A stretch of 64,000 nucleotides of DNA from Skeletonema tropicum (GCA_037178625.1 CM074147.1:248001-312000), one strand, 5' to 3'. Positions 21,081 through 32,885 are shown, counted from the stretch's first letter. Notes: a model not told the origin generated them from the sequence alone. Translations and numbers: made by a program.

Positions 21081-24000
21081 ATGTCGTCGTCGATTGCTAG
21101 TGATGATGATGAGGGATCACTCACCTCTATGGAAGAAGTACTCCCTGGCGTTACTACTTCGGGTGGTCCAACTGGTAGCACGACACCACTTCCACACGAA
21201 CCAGGTCATCTATCACGGAACCTCTGCCTCTCTTCAGCCAACCCTAATAATACAGACGCCAATTCGTCCCTCATTGATTCCTTCTCCCTCCACCTCTACA
21301 ATCCCCGCCAGTTACTCGACAATGATGATTCTACCAATGACACACTCACCAGTGATGTGACATGGCTCACCTATCGTGATGAGAAGTGTAGTGAGGTCAA
21401 GGAGGAGTTTATACGACGTCTCAAGTTGAATACTAATGGGGGTATAAATATGAGTGTGGAGGAACGGAGGACATTGTTGGAAGAGATTGTTAGGGAGATG
21501 GGACGGAAGGATGAGATTGACAAGGAGCGGAGGAAGAAGTTGGAGGCGGAGGAGGAGAAGGAGAGGCTACAGCTAGAGCAGCAGCAGCAGCAGCAGCAGC
21601 AGCGAAGGTCCCCCAACAGGGACGATACTAGTGAGGAGGATGATGAGGATAATATGGAGGATGAGGAGTGTATACAGACAACCACCGCATATGCAGCAGC
21701 GGCGGCAGCGGCGGTGGGCAACAATCCTCATCCGGCAGCATTATTCGATGCCAACCTCAACTTTGTAGGGGTTGGTCGTGGCAGCGGCAGCAGCGGCCGA
21801 GTGTCGACATCACTTCCACGCAGCGGTAGCGGTAGTGGCGCCATCGGCAATGATAATGGAGGAAGTGCGTTTGATCAATATAGCGTCCAATTCCCCATGA
21901 GAGGAGGCGGCGGAGGAGGTGGACGCATCATGGGGGGATTAGATTTAACTACCAACCACAATAACCACCACAACCCCACCGCTACACCCTCCCCCCTACA
22001 CCAAATCAACCAAGAACACATCTCCTCCATAATCAACCTAAAACTCCTCGTCGCCAACCAACAAGCCATGCTTGACGCACTCTCCTCCAAATTACATCAT
22101 GCCGAATTGACCAATAATATTCTCACGAGTGAGAATGAGATTTTGGCCAAGAATAATGAGATGCAGCAGGTGCAGTTGATTCAGTTGAAGAGGGAGGTTA
22201 TGGAGATGAAACGGGAGTTGAATGGACTCAATGGAGGTGGTGGTGGTGGGAGAGTGTCACTGTTGGGTGGTATCAACAGTGGTGAGTTGGCGTCATTATC
22301 CTCCATCTCCTCTGCCATTGCTGCATTGCCACCTGTGTTATCCAACAACAACAATAACAACAACATGTCACAAGAGCATCAATTTACGATTCAAGCATTG
22401 GAATCGAAATTGAAACAGATGCATCAATTGAATAAGAGGTTGATGCAAGAGCAGATGGTGATGCAGAGGGAGATTGCGCAGGTGGATAGGAGTGGTAACA
22501 AGAGGAAGGGTGGTGAGGATGGTAATAGTGTTGGTGATGGAGTTGGTAGTGGAAGTGAGGGTATGTCGAAGATCAGTAAGGTTGAGGATAGTAGTAGTAG
22601 TAGCGATGAAGGTGGTAGCAACAATGTTGTAGTGGATGTGGAAGAGGAAGAAGGGACGTTAGAGGTTCCACCGCCGCGAGAGGAAGAAACAATGGAAGAG
22701 GTTTCACCACTGCCGGAGAAGAAGGTTGTGGGAGCAACTTCTTCTTCTTCTTTGAACGCTTCACCTGATTCTTCAAGCAGTGGGGAGAAGCAGAAGCAAC
22801 AGCAGAAGTCCAAAGATGTTATCACCGCATCTGACCTGTTGCTTCATCACCACTCTCCACCGAAAACATCATCGTCACCGGAGACTCCATTGGACTTCCT
22901 TCGAAACAAGAAGACAAGAATCACAGACCAAGCATTCGAAGGACACTCGGTAGTTGTAACATCAGCAGCAACGTTGACGTTGCCTACCCCACCAGGATCC
23001 GATTCAGGTAGAAGCAGGTTGTCTGCAAGCAGTAGCAGGGCCTCGAAGAAGACCAATGTCATCCCATCTATGCAAGATACTTCAGGACCATCCAAACTGT
23101 CTTTCAAGAATATCCGCAAGACAAGATTTGCAGACCAACATGGACGACTTTACGCGTCGTCTCAAGGGTCAGCTCGACTCTCATCCTCCCTATCTGGATC
23201 CGGCCGTATTATCCGAGGAGGAGGAGTAGGATCGTCCTCTGGTGTCAAGACATTATCCGAAGCGGGTAGTGGATCCTCCGCTCGAGGAAGTAATGCGACA
23301 GTCGAACCAGTGCGGTACAAATCCCAAATCGCCTCCTCGAACAAATTGTTTGGTGATGCCAACGTACTAAGTGGATTATTTACACGTTTGGGTATCTCCA
23401 GTCGACTCTCCAGAAAAGGTGATCATTCCACAATGCGTGTCGAGGACCTATCCAAGGAGTTAATCCCCATCGTCGGTGCACCCAAGTTCTGTGCCATGAT
23501 CTACAACGTCCTATCTCCCGAAGAATGTGCGGAGTTGATCCGTCGGGCCAAGATGGAACAGTTTGATGAATTTAGTTATACTCGACGTTCTTCCGAGGGG
23601 GGAGCGCCGATTGTTTCGTCGTGTTGCAAGCGTTGTCGATTGGGTGATTCGGATTTGGCTGTGTCGTTGTTGGCACGGGTTTCGGATGCGTTGAAGGGGA
23701 CGGCGTTGGAGGGGGCGTTTCAGAGGAGACCTTTGGTGGATGATTATGAGGAGGAGGATGAAAAGGTGGGAGGGGTGGGAGAAGCAGATGGTAGTGTCAT
23801 GAAAGGAAAGAGGGCGGGTGTATGTGTTACCAGGGTAACGGAACAGTTCAATGTCATTCGATATGATGTAGGGGAATTCTTTGAACCTCATCGTGATACC
23901 ACATTTCGATCTGGGACGGAGGTTTCACGTCTCACTCTTCAGGTCTTTCTGAATGATAAATTCAGTGGAGGAACGACAAGCATCCGACAGGGCAAGAAAT

Positions 24001-24236
24001 TCTTAGATCTCAAAACCAAGACGGGGAGTGTACTACTCATGGATCAAGAATTGCGACGGGAGGAGTGCTACGTTGTTAGTGGAAAGAAGTATGTCATCCG
24101 AGCGGATGTCATGTACAATGAATGTAAGGTTGATGCGGCCACGGCTGTGACTGAGAGTGCCTACACTAGAGAGAGTGGGTACACACGAGAGAGTGGATAC
24201 GAGAGTGGATACACCAGAGAAACGAATCCACTGTAG
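21081..24236 (+). CDS. Large prolyl 4-hydroxylase-like (P4Hc, 2OG-Fe(II)) protein, copy B
   Basis: 1051 residues, no intron seen, ATG in CAAACTAAAACCATGTCG. Residues about 1-140: acidic, low complexity. 140-250: charged coiled coil, then polyglutamine, polyalanine and Gly/Ser tracts. About 300-450: coiled coil (NLKLLVANQQAMLDALSSKL ... MEMKREL). 450-780: Ser/Glu-rich, disordered. 800-1014: P4Hc domain starting SPEECAELIRRA. It has the HxD pair (H937, D939 in FFEPHRDT) and SGGTT, and K/R residues in SGKKYVIRADVMY that could bind 2-oxoglutarate. The position of the distal iron-binding histidine is arginine (R992). This fold hydroxylates peptidyl proline in animals and plants, but substrate and activity here are unknown. 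No signal peptide, so cytosolic or nuclear. C-terminal SGYTRE repeats end the protein. It converges on an LRR-tail fragment. Confidence 0.85.
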   Translation: MSSSIASDDDEGSLTSMEEVLPGVTTSGGPTGSTTPLPHEPGHLSRNLCLSSANPNNTDANSSLIDSFSLHLYNPRQLLDNDDSTNDTLTSDVTWLTYRDEKCSEVKEEFIRRLKLNTNGGINMSVEERRTLLEEIVREMGRKDEIDKERRKKLEAEEEKERLQLEQQQQQQQQRRSPNRDDTSEEDDEDNMEDEECIQTTTAYAAAAAAAVGNNPHPAALFDANLNFVGVGRGSGSSGRVSTSLPRSGSGSGAIGNDNGGSAFDQYSVQFPMRGGGGGGGRIMGGLDLTTNHNNHHNPTATPSPLHQINQEHISSIINLKLLVANQQAMLDALSSKLHHAELTNNILTSENEILAKNNEMQQVQLIQLKREVMEMKRELNGLNGGGGGGRVSLLGGINSGELASLSSISSAIAALPPVLSNNNNNNNMSQEHQFTIQALESKLKQMHQLNKRLMQEQMVMQREIAQVDRSGNKRKGGEDGNSVGDGVGSGSEGMSKISKVEDSSSSSDEGGSNNVVVDVEEEEGTLEVPPPREEETMEEVSPLPEKKVVGATSSSSLNASPDSSSSGEKQKQQQKSKDVITASDLLLHHHSPPKTSSSPETPLDFLRNKKTRITDQAFEGHSVVVTSAATLTLPTPPGSDSGRSRLSASSSRASKKTNVIPSMQDTSGPSKLSFKNIRKTRFADQHGRLYASSQGSARLSSSLSGSGRIIRGGGVGSSSGVKTLSEAGSGSSARGSNATVEPVRYKSQIASSNKLFGDANVLSGLFTRLGISSRLSRKGDHSTMRVEDLSKELIPIVGAPKFCAMIYNVLSPEECAELIRRAKMEQFDEFSYTRRSSEGGAPIVSSCCKRCRLGDSDLAVSLLARVSDALKGTALEGAFQRRPLVDDYEEEDEKVGGVGEADGSVMKGKRAGVCVTRVTEQFNVIRYDVGEFFEPHRDTTFRSGTEVSRLTLQVFLNDKFSGGTTSIRQGKKFLDLKTKTGSVLLMDQELRREECYVVSGKKYVIRADVMYNECKVDAATAVTESAYTRESGYTRESGYESGYTRETNPL

Positions 24237-24422
24237 ATGTTGTTATGACGTTTCAGGTTAGAGGCTGTAGAGAATGGAACTGTGTACATTAAAACATTCA
24301 TAATGCATCAATTGTTTTAGCAGTGTTCTGCTTGAAGTGGCCTCTTCACATTTCAGTTGCACGCATAATATCTTCGTGTATTATTAAGTTTTGGGCGACT
24401 CCTTAGCAGTGCCCTCTTCCCC

Positions 24423-24908
24423 TCACTCTTCCTTGTCATTGTCGTTGCCATCAGCAGCAGTCTCCTTTTTGTCACCCTTGGAATCAACAGCATCCTCACC
24501 GTTTTCCTTTTCTACACTTACTACGTTGGTATCATTCGCCTCGTCATCAAAATGATTCTCTTCAGTACCAGCCTCTTTCGACCCATCCACTAACTTCAGC
24601 TCTGGATAATTCCTCGTTAATTTCACCCAACCGATCTGGTTCACATGGAGTCGACCGCTTATTCTTCGCCTTCCTACTCTTTGCCTTGGGAGCAACGCCC
24701 TCCCTTCCACCCCCAACACCAGCTTCCTTCTCCGGAGGATCAATCGGCGTTTCACCCGTAGTACAAATCCGAATAAACAACCCCTCCGCCTCGGCAGCAC
24801 CCACAACATCCCCCCTCCTCCGACAAACCATGGCAGTCTTCAACGCATCCTCCGCCTTCATCACAACCACATTCGCCACATCCTCTGGCAAATTCTGAAT
24901 CAACCCCA
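24423..24908 (-). pseudogene. 3' tail fragment of the LRR gene (left arm)
   Basis: Corresponds to 14087-14571 of the intact LRR gene, including the stop and the 3' flank shared with P4Hc. The LRR domain and everything upstream are missing. An extra C (TATCCAGAGC against TATCAGAGC) shifts the frame. The 5' break is followed by about 40 bp of unrelated DNA and then a TTAA element. Confidence 0.9.
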
Positions 24909-24949
24909 CGTTTTTGGGCGTTTCTGGGTCCCTCCCCATTCGCGATTAA

Positions 24950-27096
24950 CGCTATGTACCAGAGAGTGGCGGGAGCCGGGAGCCAAAAAAAATTTTACTA
25001 ACAAAAGTGCTAGTAATCATGGTGTCCAAAAAATCACTATCCAAGCTTCGGTCGAGCTTGAGCTTTTTTAACCCTTTCCTTCCGAGGTACTCCTTTGGTA
25101 CTCCTTTTGGCTGTCGACCATAACTACGCCAATAGTAGCCCGATTCTTACGGTTCAAAGACCAGCAACTTTCCATTTAGGTAATTTAGAACGAGTCTGCA
25201 AAGTGCCGCGACGTTATTCCTACCATTCGCCGCATGGTAATGGTTACAAAATCGTAGTCAGAGGTATCGACCCTCTCCTCTTTTTTTGGCATTTTTTTTT
25301 GCAAAAACATCACGCATTTAGTGCTATATTACAATGAGTCCAACAATGTTGTAGCCGCAATAAATTAGAGCAATCCAGTGCAACAGCGTGGATTGTCATA
25401 TAATAGTCAAGGCCTCAATGAGTTTTGGCACCTCTACATCTTGTATTCTGTCAGATATATGCATTCTTCTTTTTGATGTATTTTGTGGAAATTATCCATT
25501 TTCACATGCTGTATTCACCATGCCACTGCATGCGTCATAGGGCGTCCAGTCACACTGTTTAATAGATGGATGGCCGCTCAATAGTATACAGTCGGCGTCT
25601 GCAAACCAGTAGGGTGGCAGAGTAGGTCCAACTATTCATCTGAAGACCATGATGGAAGTGCATCATCACACCGATGTCGAAGCGCAATTTTTCGACACCT
25701 CTACTATGGTGTGATAAAAAGTAGCGATGGCGTGGGTCGATGACCACCTGAGGGCACCACTTCACAGAAAGGCTATTGGAGAGTGAGTTGCTGCAGTGGG
25801 GCTGTCTAGATTTATGTTTAGGCAGTGTTATTGATGTCGGCAAGTATGGGGTCGAGGTGCTGCGCCATGGTCATCGCTGATGTTTTTTGCACTATCCCTC
25901 TCGGAAGGAAAGGGTTAAAGTTGGTTAGTCGAGCGAAGCAGAGCTTACCCGTCATTTCGTTCGAAATTCCTGTCTGTCCGTCCGTCGTGGACAAAAATCA
26001 AACCCTCGGAAATTTGGCGCAAGAGCCACCGAAGAAGGCGCGAATCCGCAAACCTAACAATGCCAAGAGAGGAGTGATTTTTGGCAACTTATGGATGCAC
26101 GGACTGGGAAAGGCTTTACAGCAGCAGCGATGTGCAATACTCGTGAAAAAGCAAGAGAGGAAGCAAATCTGTAGAGAAAGAGTCGGAAGTCGGAACAGAC
26201 TGAAGAACAGCACCGGAAATGGAAAGAACTGTCACAAATTATGCAATCGTAGATATAGAAGAGAAGAAAAAAGTAAGCAGTGATACACAGAAAGAGAACG
26301 AGCGCATAGGATCAAGCGTGTATGCAATCGATGGGTTACAGTGGAGGAGAAACAATGTAGGTAGATGCAGTACAAGTGGAACAGAGAGATTGGATTGGAG
26401 AGACAAATAATATATGTAGTCTAACGAGACTGAGATGCCGAGAACCGAGAAGAAGATAGAAAGTTATTCACGAAGCTTGAGCTGCTGCGTACAATATTGG
26501 CAGGAGCGTTTAGCATGTTATCGGGGCAATTTGAACGACCGCTCTCTTTTGCAATCGATTCAGCATGTCTTCTTCTATCGGAAAATAATCAATTTATAGA
26601 TTTTACTCACAATATTGGCCTCAGCCTAATCAGTTTCCTATCTCACCAAAATTGTCTATATCTTTATATTTACTACTGAACAAAGAGTAGCAAACTTTGA
26701 TGTGATAGTGTTCAATGATGCAATAGGCTATAACCCGAGGTCAAAACACTATTGAACGACAAATTTCATGTAGTTCCGAGTATCTTCACGCATATTGTAT
26801 GTATGTACTAAAAGGTTCTTTTACAAGTTTCCTACGTACCAACCATACATAGCCCTTGGTTTTTTACCAGCGATTTTCACGTATAAGCCGACACACAGTG
26901 AGACAGCAATACCCTTCCTATCAGCTGTTGGCAATGGAATTACGGCATAATATTAGGCATACTATTCACTACTACCCCCCTGCTGAGAATAATACTGCTA
27001 TTGGAATCATTAAAATCGGGCTACTACAAGCGAAGTTCTGCTGGGTACTTGACAAAATTCAAAATTTAGGTAAATTTAGGTCTCTGGTACATAGCG
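24950..27096. mobile_element. TTAA-flanked inverted-repeat element, 2.15 kb (left arm)
   Basis: TTAA (24946-24949), CGCTATGTACCAGAGA at the left end and its exact complement TCTCTGGTACATAGCG at the right end, TTAA (27097-27100). TTAA duplication is the signature of piggyBac-type transposition. It contains a second, nested TTAA element (25072-25914). No transposase domain was recognised; a 152-codon basic frame at 25825-26283 has no identifiable function. A non-autonomous derivative is the best reading. Confidence 0.75.
25072..25914. mobile_element. Nested piggyBac-like element, 843 bp (left arm)
   Basis: TTAA-CCCTTTCCTTCCGAG at 25068-25086 and CTCGGAAGGAAAGGG-TTAA at 25900-25918. The ends begin CCC, as is usual for piggyBac, and the target duplication is TTAA. 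Non-coding; lies inside the 24950-27096 element. Confidence 0.85.
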
Positions 27097-27394
27097 TTAA
27101 GTTTATTGTGAGTGCCTTTCGAAAGAATCAGGGAGATGGTGTGGCATTCTAACCAGCAAGCCGAGCGAGCTGGTCCGGTCCTAGTCGATTAGATGAGTAT
27201 CTAAGAGAGTTTCCTTTTGGTAGATATTTACGCTCTGCCTGAGAAGAGATGTTGTGCTTTGTGGTGTATATTATTATGTTCTGCTTGAGAAGATGTTGTA
27301 TTTACATCGTAGTGCATAAAAGTCTTACGATTTTACTGGTGGTATGAATTGGATTTAGCAAGCTGATTGTGATGCGCGGTGCGTAGGTAGTTAT

Positions 27395-30300
27395 CTATTT
27401 CCATCTAGAGCTGAGCTGTTTCACCTTTTCACTACAGCCCCATTCTTCGTAGCATGCCCTTGAGCGTTCAATATGATACTTCTCCCAATTATCATCTCCC
27501 TGGACTTTAAAGTATGCACTCGCCAGCTCGTGTGCTAATGCTCTATCGTGTAGGAATCCATTCCTACTTGATGTAGCGATTGCGGCATTGAATTCCTCTT
27601 TGGCCTTGTTGTTACCATTTAGCACAGCAAGCTCCGCTTCTAGGATGTGCAGATAATGAACGACATTCACATTGCCTTTCTTCGCCCAACCACGAATGAT
27701 CTGAATTGTTTTATGAGCAGATTTTTTCATTTGTCTCTTCTTCCACCCAGATGCTGATTGTGCTGATTTCAGATAGGCCAGCGCCTCAAAGAAAGTGTAG
27801 CGCACAGAACTAAACAAGCCCGCTAAGGGAAGTCGAACATCGCCCGCCTTTTGAACTAAGTTAATAGCCTCTCTCCACTGTTGAAAAAGGACAAATACTT
27901 CTAGCTTGTGCAAGTTTACAAGTACAGACAGAGCGACGTCGCCTTTTGACGCCGCGGTAGCCGCAAAAGAGTCCAAAATCTCATCACCAGCTTCAACATC
28001 GATACCACGAAGCGTCTTCACTGTCGTCAGAAGAACTACGAGTTTTGACTTCGAGTCGTCTTGTTTTAGTTGTGTCATAACTTTGATGAACGCTTCGAGT
28101 TCTTTCTGAATGCTGTCCAATGGTCGACCCACAAAGTAGAGGTGATAACTACGACCAAGAAGACACCAACAAGCTCTGTCAGTATCTCCAGATTCTAGTC
28201 CAATCTGATATCCCTTCAACAACGGCGCCAGAGTGTCCTGGAGCGGTGATACCCAGTGATAGCAATAGTGCTGAGTGGTTAACACCGTGTGAGCCACGCT
28301 GCCCCTCGTATCCGCCTTTTCGAGAATGAGCTCAGCTGCCCTGGCCATCTCAATTCCCTCATGTGGTTTGCCAAAAGGTCCACAAAGGAACATACCAAGC
28401 ACTGCGAAATCATTAGACGATGAACAGTTTAAGCCATATTTCAGAGAAGTTGTGATCCCTTGAAAGATGATGAGTGGAAGCATTGTTGGTTCAACCATGT
28501 AAAAAGACGCGGCAAGATGCTGGTTCATTCTTTGCCCCATTTCGTATCTTTCATCTTTTAGCATTGGCAAGTTAGCAATGTCTTCAGCTGTCTTGTTCTT
28601 CAATAACCTCCTCACTCGAATGTATTCTCTGATTATGGCAAATTTGGATGCTGGCTTCCTCTCTCGAGTTGGTAAACCAAGCTGACGTCTGAAATCAAGA
28701 GCTGCATCGATGGACAAATCGTACTTTCCTGCGGTGCACAATGACTTCGCTTTGATAGCTGATACTGTAAACTTCTCCTTCATGTCAATATCTTTGCTCA
28801 AGACCTCGTCAATCAGCTCATTCATTGAGTCCAAGTCACCTGTCACGTAACACACGTTCGCTCCATGGCTGCATAAATCAAGCACGGTGCTATGATCTCC
28901 TTCCCAACCCCTTGACTCAAGCGCCTCACGACCTGCCTGAAAGTAAATCGCGGCTGCGTCGAATGCGGCATTTTCGGATGCTTTGATTCCAGCTTTTAGA
29001 TTCATTCTTGCCAACTCATCAAGATCTTCGTTAGTCATTTTCGATGTTGCGTAGTTCAGTAGGCCCACTACCTCAAAGAAGCTAGCCTCAAGTTCTTCCG
29101 GAGAAAGACTCTGCAACATAATCCTGCCAATTTTCCCTCGGAATGAGTCCCTTTGGTCTGGACAAATGAGTTCAAACGCCGCCGATTGGATCTGATCATG
29201 CATGAAATGGCACTCTTCGTCATCCACCTCACACAGACCTTCTTCCTCTAAATCTTCAATCGAAGCTGCATATGAAGAATCGCTACCATCTACATCCGTA
29301 GCTACATCTGCAGTGAAGACGCTCATGCCAGATGAGAGAAGAGAATTGCTTCTGACTGTTACAGTATCTCCCGATACGGAAAACACCGGTTCCCTTATCG
29401 CGGACCTCATCTCTACACGCGAGATGTTTTTCATAATCTCAATTACAGCTGATAAGCGGAAAGTAGCACCAAGGCAAGAGGCTACCATCAGCGCATTCTG
29501 TGTCTCTTCCTGCAAGCGATTCATCTTATTAACAAGGACAGATGATACGTTCTCGGTGGCTATCCTTGACTTCACTGCCTCATCGTCCCAAGTCCACTTC
29601 ATCGCACCGACATTGTACTGTAAGAGCTTTTCATCATGGAGAGATCTTAGAAACATCAAAACGAAGAAGGGATTGCCTTCTGTCTTATTGTAGATCGTTT
29701 CTGCTAATGATATGACTTTGATGTCGTCGACATCCATCCTCAAGGCTTCAGCAACAAGAGGTACGACATTGTCGACACTGAGATTGCCAATCTTCATCTT
29801 CGTAATTGACACATTCATTTGCTCGAGATCTCGAACGTGGAATGCAAGGGGGTGATGTCTGTAATGTCATATTACAGGTAAGGCAAAAGACATAATTGTC
29901 AAGAATGAGCAGCTGATAGAATGCACAGATACATTGGGACACAAATACACATAATCAATCACCACTTACTCCGGTACTTCGTCCTCTCGGTAGGCGCCAA
30001 CAATCAGAAGACTAGGGATCTCCCCATCCAATACGATGCTCTTCAATAGATCCAACGTTGCTATATCGCTCCACTGTAAATCGTCAATGAATAAGATCAC
30101 TCCTTTCAAGTAGGAGCAAATCACTCTCAATAATCGTCTGATGGCAAAGTGCATTTGTGAGATTGATTCTTTACCGGCCAAGGGGCTTAAACTGCTCATT
30201 CTGGAAACGGGGGCACTCCCCATAAGCACTGCTGCGTCTGTGGCTGCCTCTGATGATTTGGACTTGGACAACAACGAAAATTTTTGTTTCCCCAGTAAGT

Positions 30301-30967
30301 CTGTACATCCGGGCAATACACGCCGTAGTTGTTCCACATCCTCTTCATCAAACTCATCTCGAATCTTATATCGTATAAGTGTTGCAGTAGACAATCCTCC
30401 CGACGAAGACAACCCTCCCATCATATTATGCTCTGTCATGATACACTTGGTAAGATTCGTCATGGCATCGGAGAATGCTGAGAGGGGCAAGAGTAATTTC
30501 TCATCGAATTTTCCGGATGCAAAAGCACATCCATTTTTGGCGGCGTTATCGCCTAAGCCCTTGCGGATGAGGGCGGACTTGCCTGTGCCGGATTTTCCAG
30601 AGACCAATATTAGATTGTTGCTCATAGATTTGTTGAGATGGTCGTCATCATCAAGAAGTCGTCCTTTATTTTGCATAGTATTCTCGCCGACATTATTTTT
30701 ATGTTCCTCGGCCAGCTCTCGCAATTTGCTCCGTAATAATTTGATGTCATCATCTCGCCCATGTAATTCCAGATTCGATAGGCGGAGTTGGGCAATATTG
30801 GGTTCTTGCGTGCTGATCTTTTGGCTGCTTTCGGCGGCTGTGACAACAATATCGGCTAACATCTTGGTCTGCGTCGATGAAGAGGAGCCGCTGCAACCGT
30901 CTCCAGATGAGTAGGTGGGGGTGCCGGTGTCAATCCCGATCATATTTGCGGTGCGGGTGCTGATCAT
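27395..30967 (-). CDS. AAA_16/COG3899-type ATPase with helical repeat tail (left arm), two exons
   Basis: Join of 29970-30967 and 27395-29858; the 111-bp intron has GTAAGT...ACAG ends and splits a Glu codon (CCGGA|A). The product is 1153 residues. Residues 1-60: Ser-rich. About 68-333: AAA_16 ATPase module with HGRDDDIKLL, Walker A GKSGTGKS (124-131) and Walker B ILFIDDLQW (FIDD at 293-296), then VGAYREDE and, after the splice, HPLAFHVRDLEQM. The remaining about 800 residues are helical, TPR-like, as in the large ATPase/kinase scaffold proteins common in diatoms and bacteria (COG3899). No kinase, cyclase or histidine-kinase domain is fused here. A regulatory STAND-like ATPase is inferred; its input and partner are unknown. 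Only one coding difference from the right-arm copy was seen (Gly against Ser, base 28006). A decayed third copy is at 60445-62404. Confidence 0.85.
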
Positions 30968-31441
30968 TTTTTCTCCCTGGCGGTAAATTGCTCTCTCTGT
31001 CCCTCTATGTTGGTTGAAAAATGTCTCTCTAGAGAGAGAGGAATAGTCATGAGTGCAACTTTATTTTCAGTGATGATATTATTTGAGATCTGTTTTTGCG
31101 TTGACAAGAATTCAAATTCAATGTATCCCGGGCTCTACATCGGCATGTGTTCAACTAGAGAGAGAAGAGAGAACAGTTATTATGCCCTGGTGTACGAAGA
31201 AGAATCCAACTGTGGCGATTGGTGATAATTAATAAGTAGGAGTACTCTTTCTATTTATGCTGTTGGTCTCGAGAGCATGCCGATGGCATCGCGATGGATT
31301 GTTAGTTGCATGGAGCAGTGACTGACTGAAAGTGCGACCAATCAACGCTGTAAACACTTTCCATGCAAGTGCAATAGCTGGGGTTCTTGCTTTATGTCAC
31401 GGTGTTATTGTTGGTAAAGAATAAAGAAGTCGAAGCATCCG
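30968..31441 (-). promoter_or_regulatory. 5' flank of the left-arm ATPase gene
   Basis: About 470 bp between the ATPase start codon and the Tc1-like element. Contains CT-rich/GA-rich tracts (TCTCTCTAGAGAGAGAG near 31022), possibly an initiator-type promoter. No defined motif otherwise. Confidence 0.35.
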
Positions 31442-32885
31442 TACGTACTTCAGGGAGAGCTAAAAAAGCAAGGCAAAAAAAACGGTTTATTAGTGTCGTA
31501 GAGCAATACTAGTTCCTACCTTGATTTTTTTGATTCTAACTGCCTTTTTGAACACCCCCACCATGAGATCCGAATGCAACGGTCATATCACATCACAATA
31601 CACAGTACATCCATCAATATTTGCCGCCCAATCCATCGCATCATCATGCCTCCTCCGTTGTTTGGCCAATTGGTTCATATTGCACCTCAGAATTTCGTTG
31701 GCAGACCGAATAGCGAAGGCGGAAACGGATTCGTTCAAAAAGACCATGCCGACGGATCATTTGATATCAGATATTGTATGGACGGGACGGTCGAGAAGAA
31801 TATCAATCGTCTACGCATCTCGTCCATCCATTCTGGCACCATCACACCAACCTCCTCAGCAACGGTCAAGTCCATCAACACAACAGCCAACACCACCTAC
31901 TTCCCCTCGGGGTATACAACACATCATCATTCAAAGCCGAGCTTGGAGCAAATATGATCGTCATCCCAATCCACTGTTGGTACATTTACGTGAGGGGCGA
32001 TCAAAGCAAAAGGCATGGTTGAGGATTGACGAAGGCGAATTCAACAAACACGAAAAGGGGACGAAGAAGGGGGAAATGAAATCACACCTCAATGAATTGG
32101 AAAACAAAAAACCATGAGGGTGTAGTTGCTGGCGGACATTACCTGCATTGTGAAGTATTATGGCAGCTGGTAAAGAAGGCATGGGACGATTATCCTCTTG
32201 ATAGAATTGCACGAACATTTGTGCATCATTCCCAGGTTGCAGCTGCAATCTATGCATGCGATGGTGGAGATGAGTTTGTGCAGGAGAGGAATGGATTGAG
32301 CTTTGGTGTAAGGAAGGCGTGCAGTCTGGATTACGGTGACGGGGAGGTTGGCGGTGATGTGTTAGACTTGACATCTATTGAACCAAGGGAGAGAGTTGCA
32401 AAAGGTGTGATTGTTGAAGAGGTGCAAGATGGGTTAGATCTTGAAGGTCATGCAGATAAAAAGCTGAAATATGATGTTCCAAACATGGAGCAGCATGATA
32501 TATCAGAATATCTAACCTACGATGAGCTTGCATTCATCGCAGGAGATGTGGCCGACGCAGATTACGACAACTTTGATGATACGACGAAAGCAAGATATGA
32601 CAAATTCGTCGAGGCTTGGTACAAAAAGCAAGACGAGACGGCGACGGAATAGACAAACGCCGCAGCGGTGGTGTAAATAATTAAATATATTAGTTTATTA
32701 TGTTATTTATTATGATATCTCTGTCTTTTACTCATCGTAGTCCGATGTTCTGTGTAAAACATGATGTGATATTTTGTTCATCATCTTATGATCCTCTTCG
32801 GCGAAGTTGTTTTGCTAGCTAATTTGTACGTAAAAGTTTTGTTAGTGGCGGGGCCTTGCTTTTTTAGCTCTCCCTGAAGTACGTA
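31442..32885 (+). mobile_element. Tc1/mariner-like element with broken transposase (left arm)
   Basis: Inverted termini TACGTACTTCAGGGAGAGC (extended to about 33 bp through CTAAAAAAGCAAGGC) at 31442 and 32853-32885, with TA-compatible ends. Inside, two overlapping frames encode one split protein. The first (about 31574-32117) has a KDHADGSFDIRYCMDGTVE segment and ends in a basic Lys-rich part. The second (32114-32652) has VLWQLVKKAWDDYPLDRIAR, VAAAIYACDGGDEF and NGLSFGVRK. The latter resembles the C-terminus of Tc1/mariner (IS630-type) transposases of algae. Compared with the right arm this copy lacks 56 bp near 31817 and has 36 unrelated bases at about 32114-32149, so it cannot encode an intact protein. 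Confidence 0.65.

Noticed and set aside
25825..26283. 152-codon frame inside the TTAA element as a transposase
   Set aside because: No piggyBac DDD motif or known domain; it crosses the inner element border, so it is probably chance.
30141..30914. Long open frame opposite ATPase exon 1 (257 codons) and its mirror
   Set aside because: Antisense shadow of a well-supported exon; Ser-rich composition follows from the coding strand.
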